From positions 1-24,600 of the forward strand of contig URPI01000013.1 in assembly GCA_900549705.1 (NCBI GenBank): DNA of 24,600 nucleotides, in the 5' to 3' direction. Positions 15,296-21,031 of the stretch are shown piece by piece. The notes beneath the pieces are model-generated. The model searched no databases, had not been told where the DNA came from, and was given only the letters and a program-made list of their open reading frames with translations. Each line of letters starts with the position of its first letter. Position 1 is the first letter of the stretch. Made by a program: the position numbers and the translations under genes. Origin of the DNA: an uncultured Eubacteriales bacterium (GTDB taxonomy: Bacteria > Bacillota > Clostridia > Oscillospirales > Oscillospiraceae).

Positions 15296-15339
15296 GGCCG
15301 CATCGCCAACCAGATAGGGAAGGGGATGCGGTCTTTTTT
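15296..15339 (+). terminator. Terminator after ispA
   Basis: GGCCGCATC (15296-15304) pairs with GATGCGGTC (15325-15333) through a 20-base loop, with one G-T pair, followed by six T. It ends the asp23-ispA operon. Confidence 0.75.
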
Positions 15340-15358
15340 GATATATAACCAGAGATGC

Positions 15359-15390
15359 AAAAATCCTCTGCCCGAAAGCAGAGGATTTTT
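15359..15390 (-). terminator. Terminator after rplL
   Basis: AAAAATCCTCTGC (15359-15371) and GCAGAGGATTTTT (15378-15390) form a perfect 13-bp stem with a 6-base loop. The A and T runs on both sides let it work in both directions; it lies 19 bases after the rplL stop and also backs up the ispA terminator. Confidence 0.88.
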
Positions 15391-15409
15391 GAAAGTGTCA
15401 GAAAATCAA

Positions 15410-15781
15410 TTACTTGATTTCGGCGGTAGCGCCAGCTTCCTTCAGCTCGGCAACCAGCTTCTCGGCATCTTCCTTGGAGATGGCTTCCTTCAGGGTCTTG
15501 GGGCAGTTGTCCACCAGATCCTTGGCATCCTTCAGGCCCAGGCCAGTAGCGGCACGGACAACCTTGATAACGCCCAGCTTGGAAGCGCCAGCTTCCTTCA
15601 GGATGACATCGAACTCGGTCTTCTCTTCCACAACCTCAGCGGCAGCAGCGGGAGCAGCAACAGCAGCGGCAGCAGCGGAAACACCGAAGGTCTCCTCCAG
15701 GGTGTGAACCAGCTCGGACAGCTCCAGAACGGTCAGGCCCTTAACTTCTTCAACGATAGCAGCAATCTTTTCGCTAGCCAT
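15410..15781 (-). CDS. rplL: 50S ribosomal protein L7/L12
   Basis: 123-residue stalk protein, present as dimers bound to L10, which recruits translation factors. The N-terminal dimer domain (about 1-33, EKIAAIVEEVKGLTVLELSELV), the alanine-rich hinge (about 35-52) and the C-terminal domain (EKTEFDVILKEAGASKLGVIKVVRAATGLGLKDAKDLVDNCPK) are all standard. AGGAGG lies nine bases before the ATG. It follows rplJ by 58 bases with no terminator between. In most Firmicutes rpoB comes next, but here a terminator closes the unit. Confidence 0.98.
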   Translation of the reverse strand: MASEKIAAIVEEVKGLTVLELSELVHTLEETFGVSAAAAAVAAPAAAAEVVEEKTEFDVILKEAGASKLGVIKVVRAATGLGLKDAKDLVDNCPKTLKEAISKEDAEKLVAELKEAGATAEIK

Positions 15782-15839
15782 GGTATAAATCCTCCTAAAT
15801 TATGTTTTGATGAATGTGAATGGAACTAAGAAGCAAACA

Positions 15840-16355
15840 TTAAGCTTCTGCGGGAGCTCCGCCTTCTTTCTGCTGCCGGATCTGATCCAGGACGCAGGCC
15901 AGGCTGGAGATAGGAGCCAGGAAAGTACCCAGAACCTGAGCAACCAGAGCATTCTTGCTGGGCAACTCGCCGAAACCATTCAGCGCATCAACGGACAGGA
16001 CAGAGCCTTCCACGATGCCGCCCTTGATGGTCAGGACGTTCTTGTTCTTCTTGGCAAACTCGCAAACAATACGAGCAGGGGCGATGGGGTCGCCGGTGGT
16101 GGAAGCCATAGCGGTAGTACCGTTCAGAACCTTGCTGAAATCATAGCCAGCATTCTTGGCTGCGAAATTGGTCAGCGTGTTCTTAACAACGGAGTACTCA
16201 ACACCGGCCTCACGGAACTGCTTACGCAGCTCGGTATCCTGAGCAACCGTGATACCCTTGTAATCAACGAAGACGACGGAAGAGGCTTCCTTCACCTTGC
16301 TGGTCAGAGCATCGACAACGGCCTTCTTGCTCTCAAGAACCTTTGCGTTGGGCAT
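15840..16355 (-). CDS. rplJ: 50S ribosomal protein L10
   Basis: 171-residue base of the ribosomal stalk, binding 23S rRNA and the L7/L12 dimers. MPNAKVLESKKAVVDALTSKVKEASSVVFVDYKGITVAQDTELRKQFREAGVEY is represented by the usual N-terminal features, including the DYKGIT motif and the VVKNTLTNFAAK segment; the C-terminal tail (about 135-171) carries the L12-binding helix. A GTG codon three residues upstream is in frame, but the GGAGG ribosome binding site covers it, so the ATG at 16353-16355 is the start. It has its own promoter and an L10-type leader. Confidence 0.97.
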   Translation of the reverse strand: MPNAKVLESKKAVVDALTSKVKEASSVVFVDYKGITVAQDTELRKQFREAGVEYSVVKNTLTNFAAKNAGYDFSKVLNGTTAMASTTGDPIAPARIVCEFAKKNKNVLTIKGGIVEGSVLSVDALNGFGELPSKNALVAQVLGTFLAPISSLACVLDQIRQQKEGGAPAEA

Positions 16356-16474
16356 TATTTTCACCTCCGAAAATAAAAAATCTTCCTGCCAGCAGACAGA
16401 AAGACACGCAGAAAATCATATTCAGCGCACCTCGGCAGGATTTAAGCTTTGCAGCACCTGCTGTCTTTGGCAAC
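16356..16474 (-). promoter_or_regulatory. Ribosomal protein L10 leader (autoregulatory RNA)
   Basis: The roughly 119-base leader of rplJ-rplL has the features of the Firmicute L10 leader (an RNA that L10 binds to lower its own synthesis). On the minus strand, AGCAGG near 16457-16462 can pair with CCTGCC (16434-16439 region), while that same TCCTGCC (16434-16440) is a perfect partner of GGCAGGA (16384-16390), which is followed by a run of six T (16375-16380). The conserved GCCGAGGTG follows the first CCTGCC. The two pairings exclude each other, as expected of an attenuator. The ribosome binding site GGAGG lies at the 3' end. Confidence 0.65.
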
Positions 16475-16480
16475 TTTGAT

Positions 16481-16509
16481 ATAATATCACGAGACAAGAT
16501 ATATGTCAA
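16481..16509 (-). promoter_or_regulatory. Strong promoter for rplJ-rplL
   Basis: TTGACA (16504-16509), a 17-base spacer and TATTAT (16481-16486) with a TGA extended -10 on the minus strand. It gives rplJ-rplL transcription independent of the upstream rplA unit. AT-rich sequence with A and T runs (16510-16560) lies upstream, possibly an UP element. Confidence 0.82.
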
Positions 16510-16570
16510 GCACTTTTTTGCATTTTTTGAAAATTCCAAAAAGAAATTCGGTTTTCAAAGAATCTGATTG

Positions 16571-16603
16571 CAAAACTTCCCGGATGCAGGTGCATCCGGG
16601 AAG
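16571..16603 (-). terminator. Terminator after rplA
   Basis: CTTCCCGGATGCA (16576-16588) and TGCATCCGGGAAG (16591-16603) form a very stable hairpin just after the rplA stop; on the minus strand it is followed by only four T, so termination may be partial. Confidence 0.75.
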
Positions 16604-16610
16604 AATCTAA

Positions 16611-17303
16611 TTACAGGTACTTGGCAGTAGAAACCTTCACGCCGGGGCCCATGGTGGAAGCCACGGTGCAGGAGCGGATATACTGACCCTTGGCTGCGGA
16701 GGGCTTTGCCTTCACAACAGCCTTCACCAGGGTATCCATGTTCTCGGTCAGCTTCTCGGAACCGAAGGAAACCTTGCCGATGGGGCAGTGGATGATGTTG
16801 GTCTTGTCCAAACGGTACTCGACCTTACCGGCTTTGATTTCCTTGACAGCAGCGCCAACGTTGGGGGTAACGGTGCCAGCCTTGGGGGAGGGCATCAAGC
16901 CCTTGGGACCCAGAACTTTACCGAGACGACCAACGATGCCCATCATATCGGGAGCGGCAACAACAACATCGAAGTCAAACCAGTTCTCCTTGGTGATCTT
17001 CTCAACCAGCTCCATGCCACCGACGTAATCAGCGCCGGCTTCCTTGGCTTCGGCAACCTTGGCGTCCTTTGCGAACACCAAGACGCGGCGGGTCTTGCCG
17101 GTGCCGTTGGGCAGAACAACAGCGCCGCGAACCTGCTGGTCAGCGTGACGGGAATCAACACCCAATTTGATGTGAATCTCGACGGTCTCATCGAACTTTG
17201 CAGAAGCACCCTTCACAACCAAATCCAGGGCTTCGGTGGGGTCATACTGAACGGAGCGGTCAATCAGCTTGGCGCTCTCCTTATACTTTTTGCCTCTAAA
17301 CAA
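16611..17303 (-). CDS. rplA: 50S ribosomal protein L1
   Basis: 230-residue L1, which forms the mobile L1 stalk on 23S rRNA and in many bacteria represses its own operon. Family sequence is clear throughout: AKFDETVEIHIKLGVDSRHADQQVRGAVVLPNGTGK, the DVVVAAPDMMGIVGRLGKVLGPKGLMPSPKAGTVT core motif region, and YRLDKTNIIHCPIGKVSF. A ribosome binding site (AAGGAGGAT) precedes the ATG. It follows rplK by 77 bases and is closed by a hairpin. The candidate target for L1 autocontrol lies between nusG and rplK. Confidence 0.98.
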   Translation of the reverse strand: MFRGKKYKESAKLIDRSVQYDPTEALDLVVKGASAKFDETVEIHIKLGVDSRHADQQVRGAVVLPNGTGKTRRVLVFAKDAKVAEAKEAGADYVGGMELVEKITKENWFDFDVVVAAPDMMGIVGRLGKVLGPKGLMPSPKAGTVTPNVGAAVKEIKAGKVEYRLDKTNIIHCPIGKVSFGSEKLTENMDTLVKAVVKAKPSAAKGQYIRSCTVASTMGPGVKVSTAKYL

Positions 17304-17380
17304 TTTTTTATCCTCCTTAAAGTGGTGATGCGGAATAATCCTCCCACATTTCCGAAAATGAATTTCGGATTAGCAAATTA

Positions 17381-17806
17381 TCAATCAACAACAACGACGC
17401 CCATGGAGCGGCAAGTGCCAGCAACCTGGCTCTCGGCAGCTTCCAGAGAAGCGACGTTCAGGTCGGGCATCTTGGTCTTAGCGATCTCGGAGACCTGAGC
17501 CTTGGTAATGGTGCCAACCTTGGTCTTGTTGGGAACGCCGGAACCCTTGTCCAGACCGATAGCCTTCATAATCAGCATGGGGGTCGGAGGAGTCTTGGTG
17601 ATAAAGGTGAAGCTGCGGTCTGCGTAAACAGTGATAACAACAGGAATCTTATAGCCTTCCATGTCCTTGGTGCGGGCGTTGAATTCCTTGATGAATGCAG
17701 CGATATTCACACCGTGCTGACCCAGAGCGGGGCCAACAGGGGGGGAAGCGGTTGCCTTAGCGGCGTTAATCTGAAGCTTAATAATGCCAGTGACTTTCTG
17801 TGCCAT
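17381..17806 (-). CDS. rplK: 50S ribosomal protein L11
   Basis: 141-residue L11, part of the GTPase-associated centre and the target site region of thiopeptide antibiotics. The N-terminal proline-rich helix region (KATASPPVGPALGQHGVNIAAFIKEFN), FTFITKTPPTPMLIMKA and the C-terminal RNA-binding part with GTCRSMGV are standard. The frame reaches back three residues to 17815, but the ATG at 17804-17806 is correctly spaced from AGGAGGTG and begins the universal MAQKV. It follows nusG by about 100 bases that appear to hold a structured RNA. Confidence 0.97.
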   Translation of the reverse strand: MAQKVTGIIKLQINAAKATASPPVGPALGQHGVNIAAFIKEFNARTKDMEGYKIPVVITVYADRSFTFITKTPPTPMLIMKAIGLDKGSGVPNKTKVGTITKAQVSEIAKTKMPDLNVASLEAAESQVAGTCRSMGVVVVD

Positions 17807-17828
17807 AATAAGCACCTCCTGAATAAAA

Positions 17829-17880
17829 TGTGGTAATATGCGCTGTGCGCATTTCTTGCGGGGCTTTCACCCCTCCCACG
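17829..17880 (-). promoter_or_regulatory. Structured leader between nusG and rplK, candidate L1-binding RNA
   Basis: On the minus strand GTGG (17876-17879) and CCAC (17830-17833) close a junction that contains two hairpins: GGGG-TGAAAG-CCCC (17860-17873) and ATGCGC-ACA-GCGCAT (17838-17852). The segment GGGAGGGGTGAAA resembles the GGGAG and GUGAA elements of known L1 targets on 23S rRNA and rplK-rplA leaders. It lies just before rplK-rplA, which is the expected site of L1 feedback control. The fold was drawn by eye. Confidence 0.5.
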
Positions 17881-17909
17881 TTCCGGCCGGGAAGCCCGAC
17901 CCGATGCGT

Positions 17910-18440
17910 TTATTGGGAAATGAGTTCCACCTGGTCGAGCTCAAACTCAACGGTGGTCTCGCGGCCAAACATGGACACAACCACATTGACCGAATTGTTT
18001 TCAACCTCAATGCTCTCAACCGTGCCGGTAAAGGAAGTCATGGGGCCGTCCACAATGCGGACGGTATCGCCCACGCTATAGCCAACAATAATTTCCTTCT
18101 TTTCCACGCCCATGGCGTAGACCTCTTCTTCGGTGAGGGGAGTGGGGTCATTGCTGGAAGAACCTACGAAACCGGTTACTCCGCGAATGTTCCGAATCAC
18201 ATGCCAGGTGTCGTCACTGTAGACCATCTTTACAAGCACATAACCGGGGTAAACCTTGCGGTCAAATGTCTTGCTGACGCCAGACTCAGTAATCTCGGTG
18301 ACCGTTTCCAGAGGAATCGACACAGCAAGAATCTGATTTTGCAGGTGACGGCTTTCAACGGTTTTTTCAATCGTTGCCTTTACGGTGTTTTCGTAACCGG
18401 AGTAGGTATGCACAACATACCATTTTGCAGTTTCCGTCAT
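17910..18440 (-). CDS. nusG: Transcription termination/antitermination protein NusG
   Basis: 176-residue NusG, binding RNA polymerase to affect pausing and linking transcription with translation through its KOW domain. The N-terminal NGN domain begins KWYVVHTYSGYENTVKATIEK and includes RKVYPGYVLVKM; the C-terminal KOW domain (about 120-176) contains VGDTVRIVDGPMTSFTGTVESI and ends VELDQVELI-like as ELDQVELISQ. It starts 10 bases after secE in the usual secE-nusG order. Confidence 0.98.
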   Translation of the reverse strand: MTETAKWYVVHTYSGYENTVKATIEKTVESRHLQNQILAVSIPLETVTEITESGVSKTFDRKVYPGYVLVKMVYSDDTWHVIRNIRGVTGFVGSSSNDPTPLTEEEVYAMGVEKKEIIVGYSVGDTVRIVDGPMTSFTGTVESIEVENNSVNVVVSMFGRETTVEFELDQVELISQ

Positions 18441-18450
18441 GACTTGTACC

Positions 18451-18681
18451 TTAGTGGAAAGCGCCGATCAGGGCATCAATACCAACCTGTGCCACGAAGT
18501 CAAACAGCCAGATGAACACGCCGACAGCAACGACGCATCCGACCACGATGGCTGTGTTTTTCAGAACCTGCTGCGGGGTGGGCCAGACAACCTTTTTCAG
18601 CTCACTACGGAGCTCACGGAAATACTTGCAGACCTTGCCCCAGGTTCTCTTGAACCAGTTTTCCTTTTTCACATCTGCCAT
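18451..18681 (-). CDS. secE: Preprotein translocase subunit SecE
   Basis: 76-residue SecE, the small clamp subunit of the SecYEG protein export channel in the cell membrane. The amphipathic region (YFRELRSELKKVVWPTPQQ, with the conserved KKVVWPT motif) is followed by one membrane helix (NTAIVVGCVVAVGVFIWLFDFV). The charged N-terminus is short, as usual in Firmicutes. AAGGAGGATT lies before the ATG. It begins 13 bases after the rpmG stop. Confidence 0.96.
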   Translation of the reverse strand: MADVKKENWFKRTWGKVCKYFRELRSELKKVVWPTPQQVLKNTAIVVGCVVAVGVFIWLFDFVAQVGIDALIGAFH

Positions 18682-18694
18682 GTCGGAATCCTCC

Positions 18695-18844
18695 TTACTT
18701 CGTCTCAGTGTGAACGGTGTGCTTCTTGCAGAATCTGCAATACTTCTTCATTTCGAGACGGTCGGGATCGTTCTTCTTGTTCTTCATGGAATTGTAGTTT
18801 CTCTGCTTGCACTCAGAGCATCTCAAAGTGACTTTAACGCGCAT
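18695..18844 (-). CDS. rpmG: 50S ribosomal protein L33
   Basis: 49-residue L33 (MRVKVTLRCSECKQRNYNS at the start). Two C-x-x-C pairs (CSEC and CRFC) form a zinc ribbon, so it is the zinc-containing C+ type. NYNSMKNKKNDPDRLEMKKYC is the usual centre, and the tail is KKHTVHTETK. AAGGAGGTGCCG precedes the ATG. It is the first gene of the rpmG-secE-nusG-rplK-rplA unit, behind a leader of about 120 bases. Confidence 0.97.
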   Translation of the reverse strand: MRVKVTLRCSECKQRNYNSMKNKKNDPDRLEMKKYCRFCKKHTVHTETK

Positions 18845-18971
18845 AACGGCACCTCCTTAAATATTGCCTCCCTGTATCACTCCGGCTAGAAAGATTTAGA
18901 TGTGGTCTACAAATAACCGATCCGAAGCTGAAAAAGGCGCACAAAAAAAGCCCTTTTTCACAGGTGTTTTC

Positions 18972-19000
18972 ATTCTAACATAGGGGGAGCCCAAAGTCAA
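18972..19000 (-). promoter_or_regulatory. Promoter of the rpmG-secE-nusG-rplKA operon
   Basis: TTGACT (18995-19000), 17-base spacer, TAGAAT (18972-18977) with a TGT extended -10 on the minus strand. The start would be near 18965. The transcript would begin with a 9-bp hairpin, TGAAAAAGG with CCTTTTTCA (18929-18960 on the plus strand). No tRNA gene lies in the leader. Confidence 0.78.
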
Positions 19001-19002
19001 CA

Positions 19003-19022
19003 CTGATTTTTTGAAAAATCAG
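19003..19022. repeat. Palindrome between the divergent rpmG and ruvX promoters
   Basis: CTGATTTTT (19003-19011) and AAAAATCAG (19014-19022) form a perfect inverted repeat with a 2-base centre. It abuts the -35 box of the rpmG promoter (2 bases away) and lies 10 bases before the ruvX -35. It may be an UP element, an operator, or a weak terminator; which one is not clear. Confidence 0.6.
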
Positions 19023-19032
19023 GAATTTTTTC

Positions 19033-19061
19033 TTGCCTTTTGGCGGCTCATCCAATACAAT
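19033..19061 (+). promoter_or_regulatory. Promoter of ruvX
   Basis: TTGCCT (19033-19038) and TACAAT (19056-19061) with a 17-base spacer, 28 bases before the ruvX start; TTGGAGG is the ribosome binding site. Confidence 0.65.
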
Positions 19062-19089
19062 ATCCGAAAAAGGATTTTGGAGGTCAGCA

Positions 19090-19503
19090 ATGAAAATTAT
19101 GGGTATTGATTATGGTGATGCGCGGACGGGCGTTGCCATTTCCGATTTACTATGTACCATTGTGGGCACAACGGCGGTTGTGCCCAGCCGCAACACCGAA
19201 AAGGCGGTAGCGGACATTGTACGCATGGCGAAAGAAAACCAGGTTGGTGAAATCGTTGTGGGCCTTCCGAAGAATATGGACGGAACCGAAGGTGCCCGGG
19301 CACAGCTCTGCCGGGAGTTTGCGGAGATTCTGCATCAGGCGAGCGGACTGCCTGTGTCCATGTGGGATGAGCGCAGAACAACGGTAGAGGCACACCATAT
19401 ATTGTCTGCACACAACTACCATGGAAAGAAACGGAAGGAAACGGTGGACGCGGTGGCCGCCTCCTTGATTCTGGAAGGGTATTTGGCGTTTCGGAAGGGA
19501 TAA
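19090..19503 (+). CDS. ruvX: Holliday junction resolvase RuvX (YqgF)
   Basis: 137-residue RNase H-fold nuclease of the YqgF family, assigned to Holliday junction resolution and, in E. coli, to 16S rRNA maturation. The first strand has the catalytic aspartate at residue 7 in MGIDYGDARTGVA, followed by GLPKNMDGTEG, VSMWDERRTTVEA and the C-terminal KETVDAVAASLILEGYL with the last conserved aspartate. The open frame reaches back to 19033, within the promoter; the ATG at 19090 has TTGGAGG well placed. It is a single-gene unit with a terminator further downstream at 19665-19708. Confidence 0.94.
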   Translation: MKIMGIDYGDARTGVAISDLLCTIVGTTAVVPSRNTEKAVADIVRMAKENQVGEIVVGLPKNMDGTEGARAQLCREFAEILHQASGLPVSMWDERRTTVEAHHILSAHNYHGKKRKETVDAVAASLILEGYLAFRKG

Positions 19504-19627
19504 AAATGCAGCCATCATCCGCAAACGGCAGAAACTGGCAATATGCGAGATAACTGGCCGGCCCCAACAACACAGTTGCCCCAAAAGCAGCACACGGCGA
19601 TGCGCAAGCAAAAACCATGTACTGTTT

Positions 19628-19656
19628 TTGCGACGATTTTACCCTATCAATATAAT
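19628..19656 (+). promoter_or_regulatory. Promoter-like sequence just before a terminator hairpin
   Basis: TTGCGA (19628-19633), 17-base spacer and a perfect TATAAT (19651-19656) on the plus strand. The next plus-strand element is the hairpin at 19665-19708, so a transcript would be only about 45 bases. The rest of the gap 19504-19627 shows nothing I can name. Confidence 0.4.
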
Positions 19657-19664
19657 AGATGCAG

Positions 19665-19708
19665 GCAGCAGGAGCGCTTAACACGATGCGCTATCCTGCT
19701 GCTTTTTT
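19665..19708 (+). terminator. Terminator for ruvX, overlapping the end of the TauE-like gene
   Basis: GCAGCAGGA (19665-19673) pairs with TCCTGCTGC (19694-19702), with an inner GCGC/GCGC stem, followed by six T (19703-19708). The right arm lies within the last codons of the convergent minus-strand gene. Confidence 0.75.
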
Positions 19709-20055
19709 GCGGTTAGCTCCCGAACAGAGGCACATAGAAGGAGCGCACCAAAAAACTTTCGGAGCAAGCCGGTGTCCCAGGTACTGCTGAGTGCGGTAAA
19801 AAAAGCAGCTGCCGCGCACCCGGAGATGGCGGCGAGGATGACCTGCCGGAAAGGGAGCTTCTTTTGAACGAGCCGGATGACTGTTGCAATCAGAGCTGAT
19901 GGAATAAAGAACATCAGATTGATATACTTTGCGGCAGGATAATCCGCCTTACACACCAGCATCAGCCAAATGATGAGCAGACTTCCTCCGCCAATTCCAA
20001 GACCGGACAGAAAGCCCAGCGCGGAGGCAACCAGTAAATTTAAGAAAAAAGACAT
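19678..20055 (-). CDS. TauE/SafE-family half transporter, second half
   Basis: 125-residue membrane protein matching about half of a TauE/SafE (TSUP) permease, a family that exports sulfite and related organic anions. It begins MSFFLNLLVASALGFLSGLGIGGGSLLI, carrying the family's repeated G-x-G-G-G motif near residues 20-24, and then three further hydrophobic segments. Full-length members are about 250 residues with two such repeats; here the next gene upstream has the other one. A GTGGAGTGG ribosome binding site precedes the ATG at 20053-20055, so it appears to be a separately translated protein, overlapping its neighbour by 16 bases. The much longer open frame to 20550 is a shadow of that neighbour. 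The substrate is unknown. Confidence 0.78.
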   Translation of the reverse strand: MSFFLNLLVASALGFLSGLGIGGGSLLIIWLMLVCKADYPAAKYINLMFFIPSALIATVIRLVQKKLPFRQVILAAISGCAAAAFFTALSSTWDTGLLRKFFGALLLCASVRELTAKKQQDSASC

Positions 20056-20396
20056 CGAATTCCACTCCACAGCATAATAACTCCAAAGCACCGATGCAGC
20101 CAGACGGCAGGAATCCGCCGCCCCGCCACCGCCGCACATCCGCCGCCGATTGCGCCGCCCAGCAGATAGGGCAGCAGAACAGAAAAAGATGTAACAGCGT
20201 AGCGGTGTTGCACGGCCAGGGAACAAATGCATACAGGGAGCATGATGCCCAATGACTGTGAAAACACCTCTTGAGCATTCGCTTTGCAGAAAATCGCCAG
20301 CAGCGGAACAAGAATCAATCCGCCGCCGGAGCCGAGTATCCCTGTGATTGTACCGGCAGCAAGCCCGGAAACGATGTAGCGAGTTGCATTTGACAT
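20040..20396 (-). CDS. TauE/SafE-family half transporter, first half
   Basis: 118-residue membrane protein with the first TauE/SafE repeat: YIVSGLAAGTITGILGSGGGLILVPLLAIF has the G-x-G-G-G loop, then SQSLGIMLPVCICSLAVQHR and GGAIGGGCAAVAGRRI. It ends at LWSGIRCLFS, where a full-length permease would go on to its second half. The ATG at 20394-20396 is preceded by AAAGGGGGAT. The two half genes overlap by 16 bases and lie in different frames, so the pair is either a natural two-component transporter, as often seen in clostridial genomes, or an old frameshift. Divergent from the TIGR04086-like gene. Confidence 0.8.
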   Translation of the reverse strand: MSNATRYIVSGLAAGTITGILGSGGGLILVPLLAIFCKANAQEVFSQSLGIMLPVCICSLAVQHRYAVTSFSVLLPYLLGGAIGGGCAAVAGRRIPAVWLHRCFGVIMLWSGIRCLFS

Positions 20397-20495
20397 GATA
20401 TCCCCCTTTATGAGGATTCCAAATAAACGGAAATGTATTCTGGTATGCCGTCTCAGTTTCTGGAATATAGATGAGAGGAAAGGAGCGTGTAGCAC

Positions 20496-20918
20496 ATGGC
20501 TTTGAAGCAAAAAGGCGGTGGAGCCAAAAGTATTCCGGTTGGGCTGGCAATCAGCTGGGCGGTGCAGATATCGCTGACAATGGGGCTATGTCTGCTGCTG
20601 GCAGCGCTGATTTTGAGCGGCAAAGCAGGGCAGGAGACATTAGCATACAGCGTACCTGCTATCCTCATTGTAAGTGCTTATATGGGAGCTGCTGTCTCGT
20701 GCAAGCTGGTTGGGCATCACAATATGGTTCTCTGTCTGTCGTCTGCTGCGTTGTATCTTGGCACACTTCTGGCGATTGCACTGCTGGTTTTTGACGGAGA
20801 AATCGGCGCATTCTGGATTGCTGCCCTGCTGACGTTGGGCGGCGCAATGGCTGCAATGCTGATTTGCAGCGCACCGAAAGGAAGCGGGGGAGCGCGGCGA
20901 AAAAAGAGGAGAATGTAG
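20496..20918 (+). CDS. Small four-helix membrane protein, TIGR04086-like (YrzE type)
   Basis: 140-residue protein with four clear hydrophobic segments: about 15-42, 52-70, 78-98 and 104-124, a glycine- and lysine-rich N-terminus and a very basic C-terminal tail (ARRKKRRM). Size, helix number and the early SWAVQISLTMGLCLLL segment resemble the TIGR04086 family of uncharacterised Firmicute membrane proteins (YrzE). No catalytic motif is seen and no function can be given. AAAGGAG lies about 11 bases before the ATG. It stands alone between the divergent TauE pair and the AT-rich gap. Confidence 0.6.
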   Translation: MALKQKGGGAKSIPVGLAISWAVQISLTMGLCLLLAALILSGKAGQETLAYSVPAILIVSAYMGAAVSCKLVGHHNMVLCLSSAALYLGTLLAIALLVFDGEIGAFWIAALLTLGGAMAAMLICSAPKGSGGARRKKRRM

Positions 20919-20933
20919 AATTGCACAAAAATT

Positions 20934-20964
20934 TATAGCAGGTAAATTATATTTACCTGCTATA
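20934..20964. repeat. Perfect inverted repeat, 13-bp arms
   Basis: TATAGCAGGTAAA (20934-20946) and TTTACCTGCTATA (20952-20964) around a 5-base centre. It lies 15 bases after the small membrane-protein gene and may end its transcript, but there is no T-run on the plus strand; on the minus strand AATTTTT follows. Confidence 0.85.
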
Positions 20965-20993
20965 ATGAAATTGCAGCAAAACTTGCATAATCA

Positions 20994-21031
20994 ATATATA
21001 GTGTCTTTCATAAAAGCAAGACACTATATAT
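20994..21031. repeat. Perfect inverted repeat, 14-bp arms
   Basis: ATATATAGTGTCTT (20994-21007) and AAGACACTATATAT (21018-21031) around a 10-base centre. No T-run follows on either strand. It could be a binding site for a dimeric protein, a recombination site or an RNA hairpin. Confidence 0.85.

Noticed and set aside
15326..15829. 167-residue plus-strand frame opposite rplL
   Set aside because: Composed of Gly, Ser and Leu repeats that mirror the alanine-rich L7/L12 gene; it also crosses the two terminators.
16788..17498. 236-residue plus-strand frame opposite rplA and rplK
   Set aside because: Antisense of two universally conserved ribosomal genes, with no start signal.
18845..18971. A tRNA gene before rpmG-secE, as found in some Firmicutes
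   Set aside because: No cloverleaf, T-loop GGTTCGA-type sequence or CCA end is seen in the leader.
19097..19684. 195-residue minus-strand frame opposite ruvX and in the gap after it
   Set aside because: No family resemblance, no ribosome binding site, and it runs across the ruvX coding sequence.
19678..20550. Single 290-residue minus-strand protein covering both TauE-like halves
   Set aside because: Its N-terminal 165 residues are an off-frame reading of the first half gene; only the last 125 residues resemble the family.
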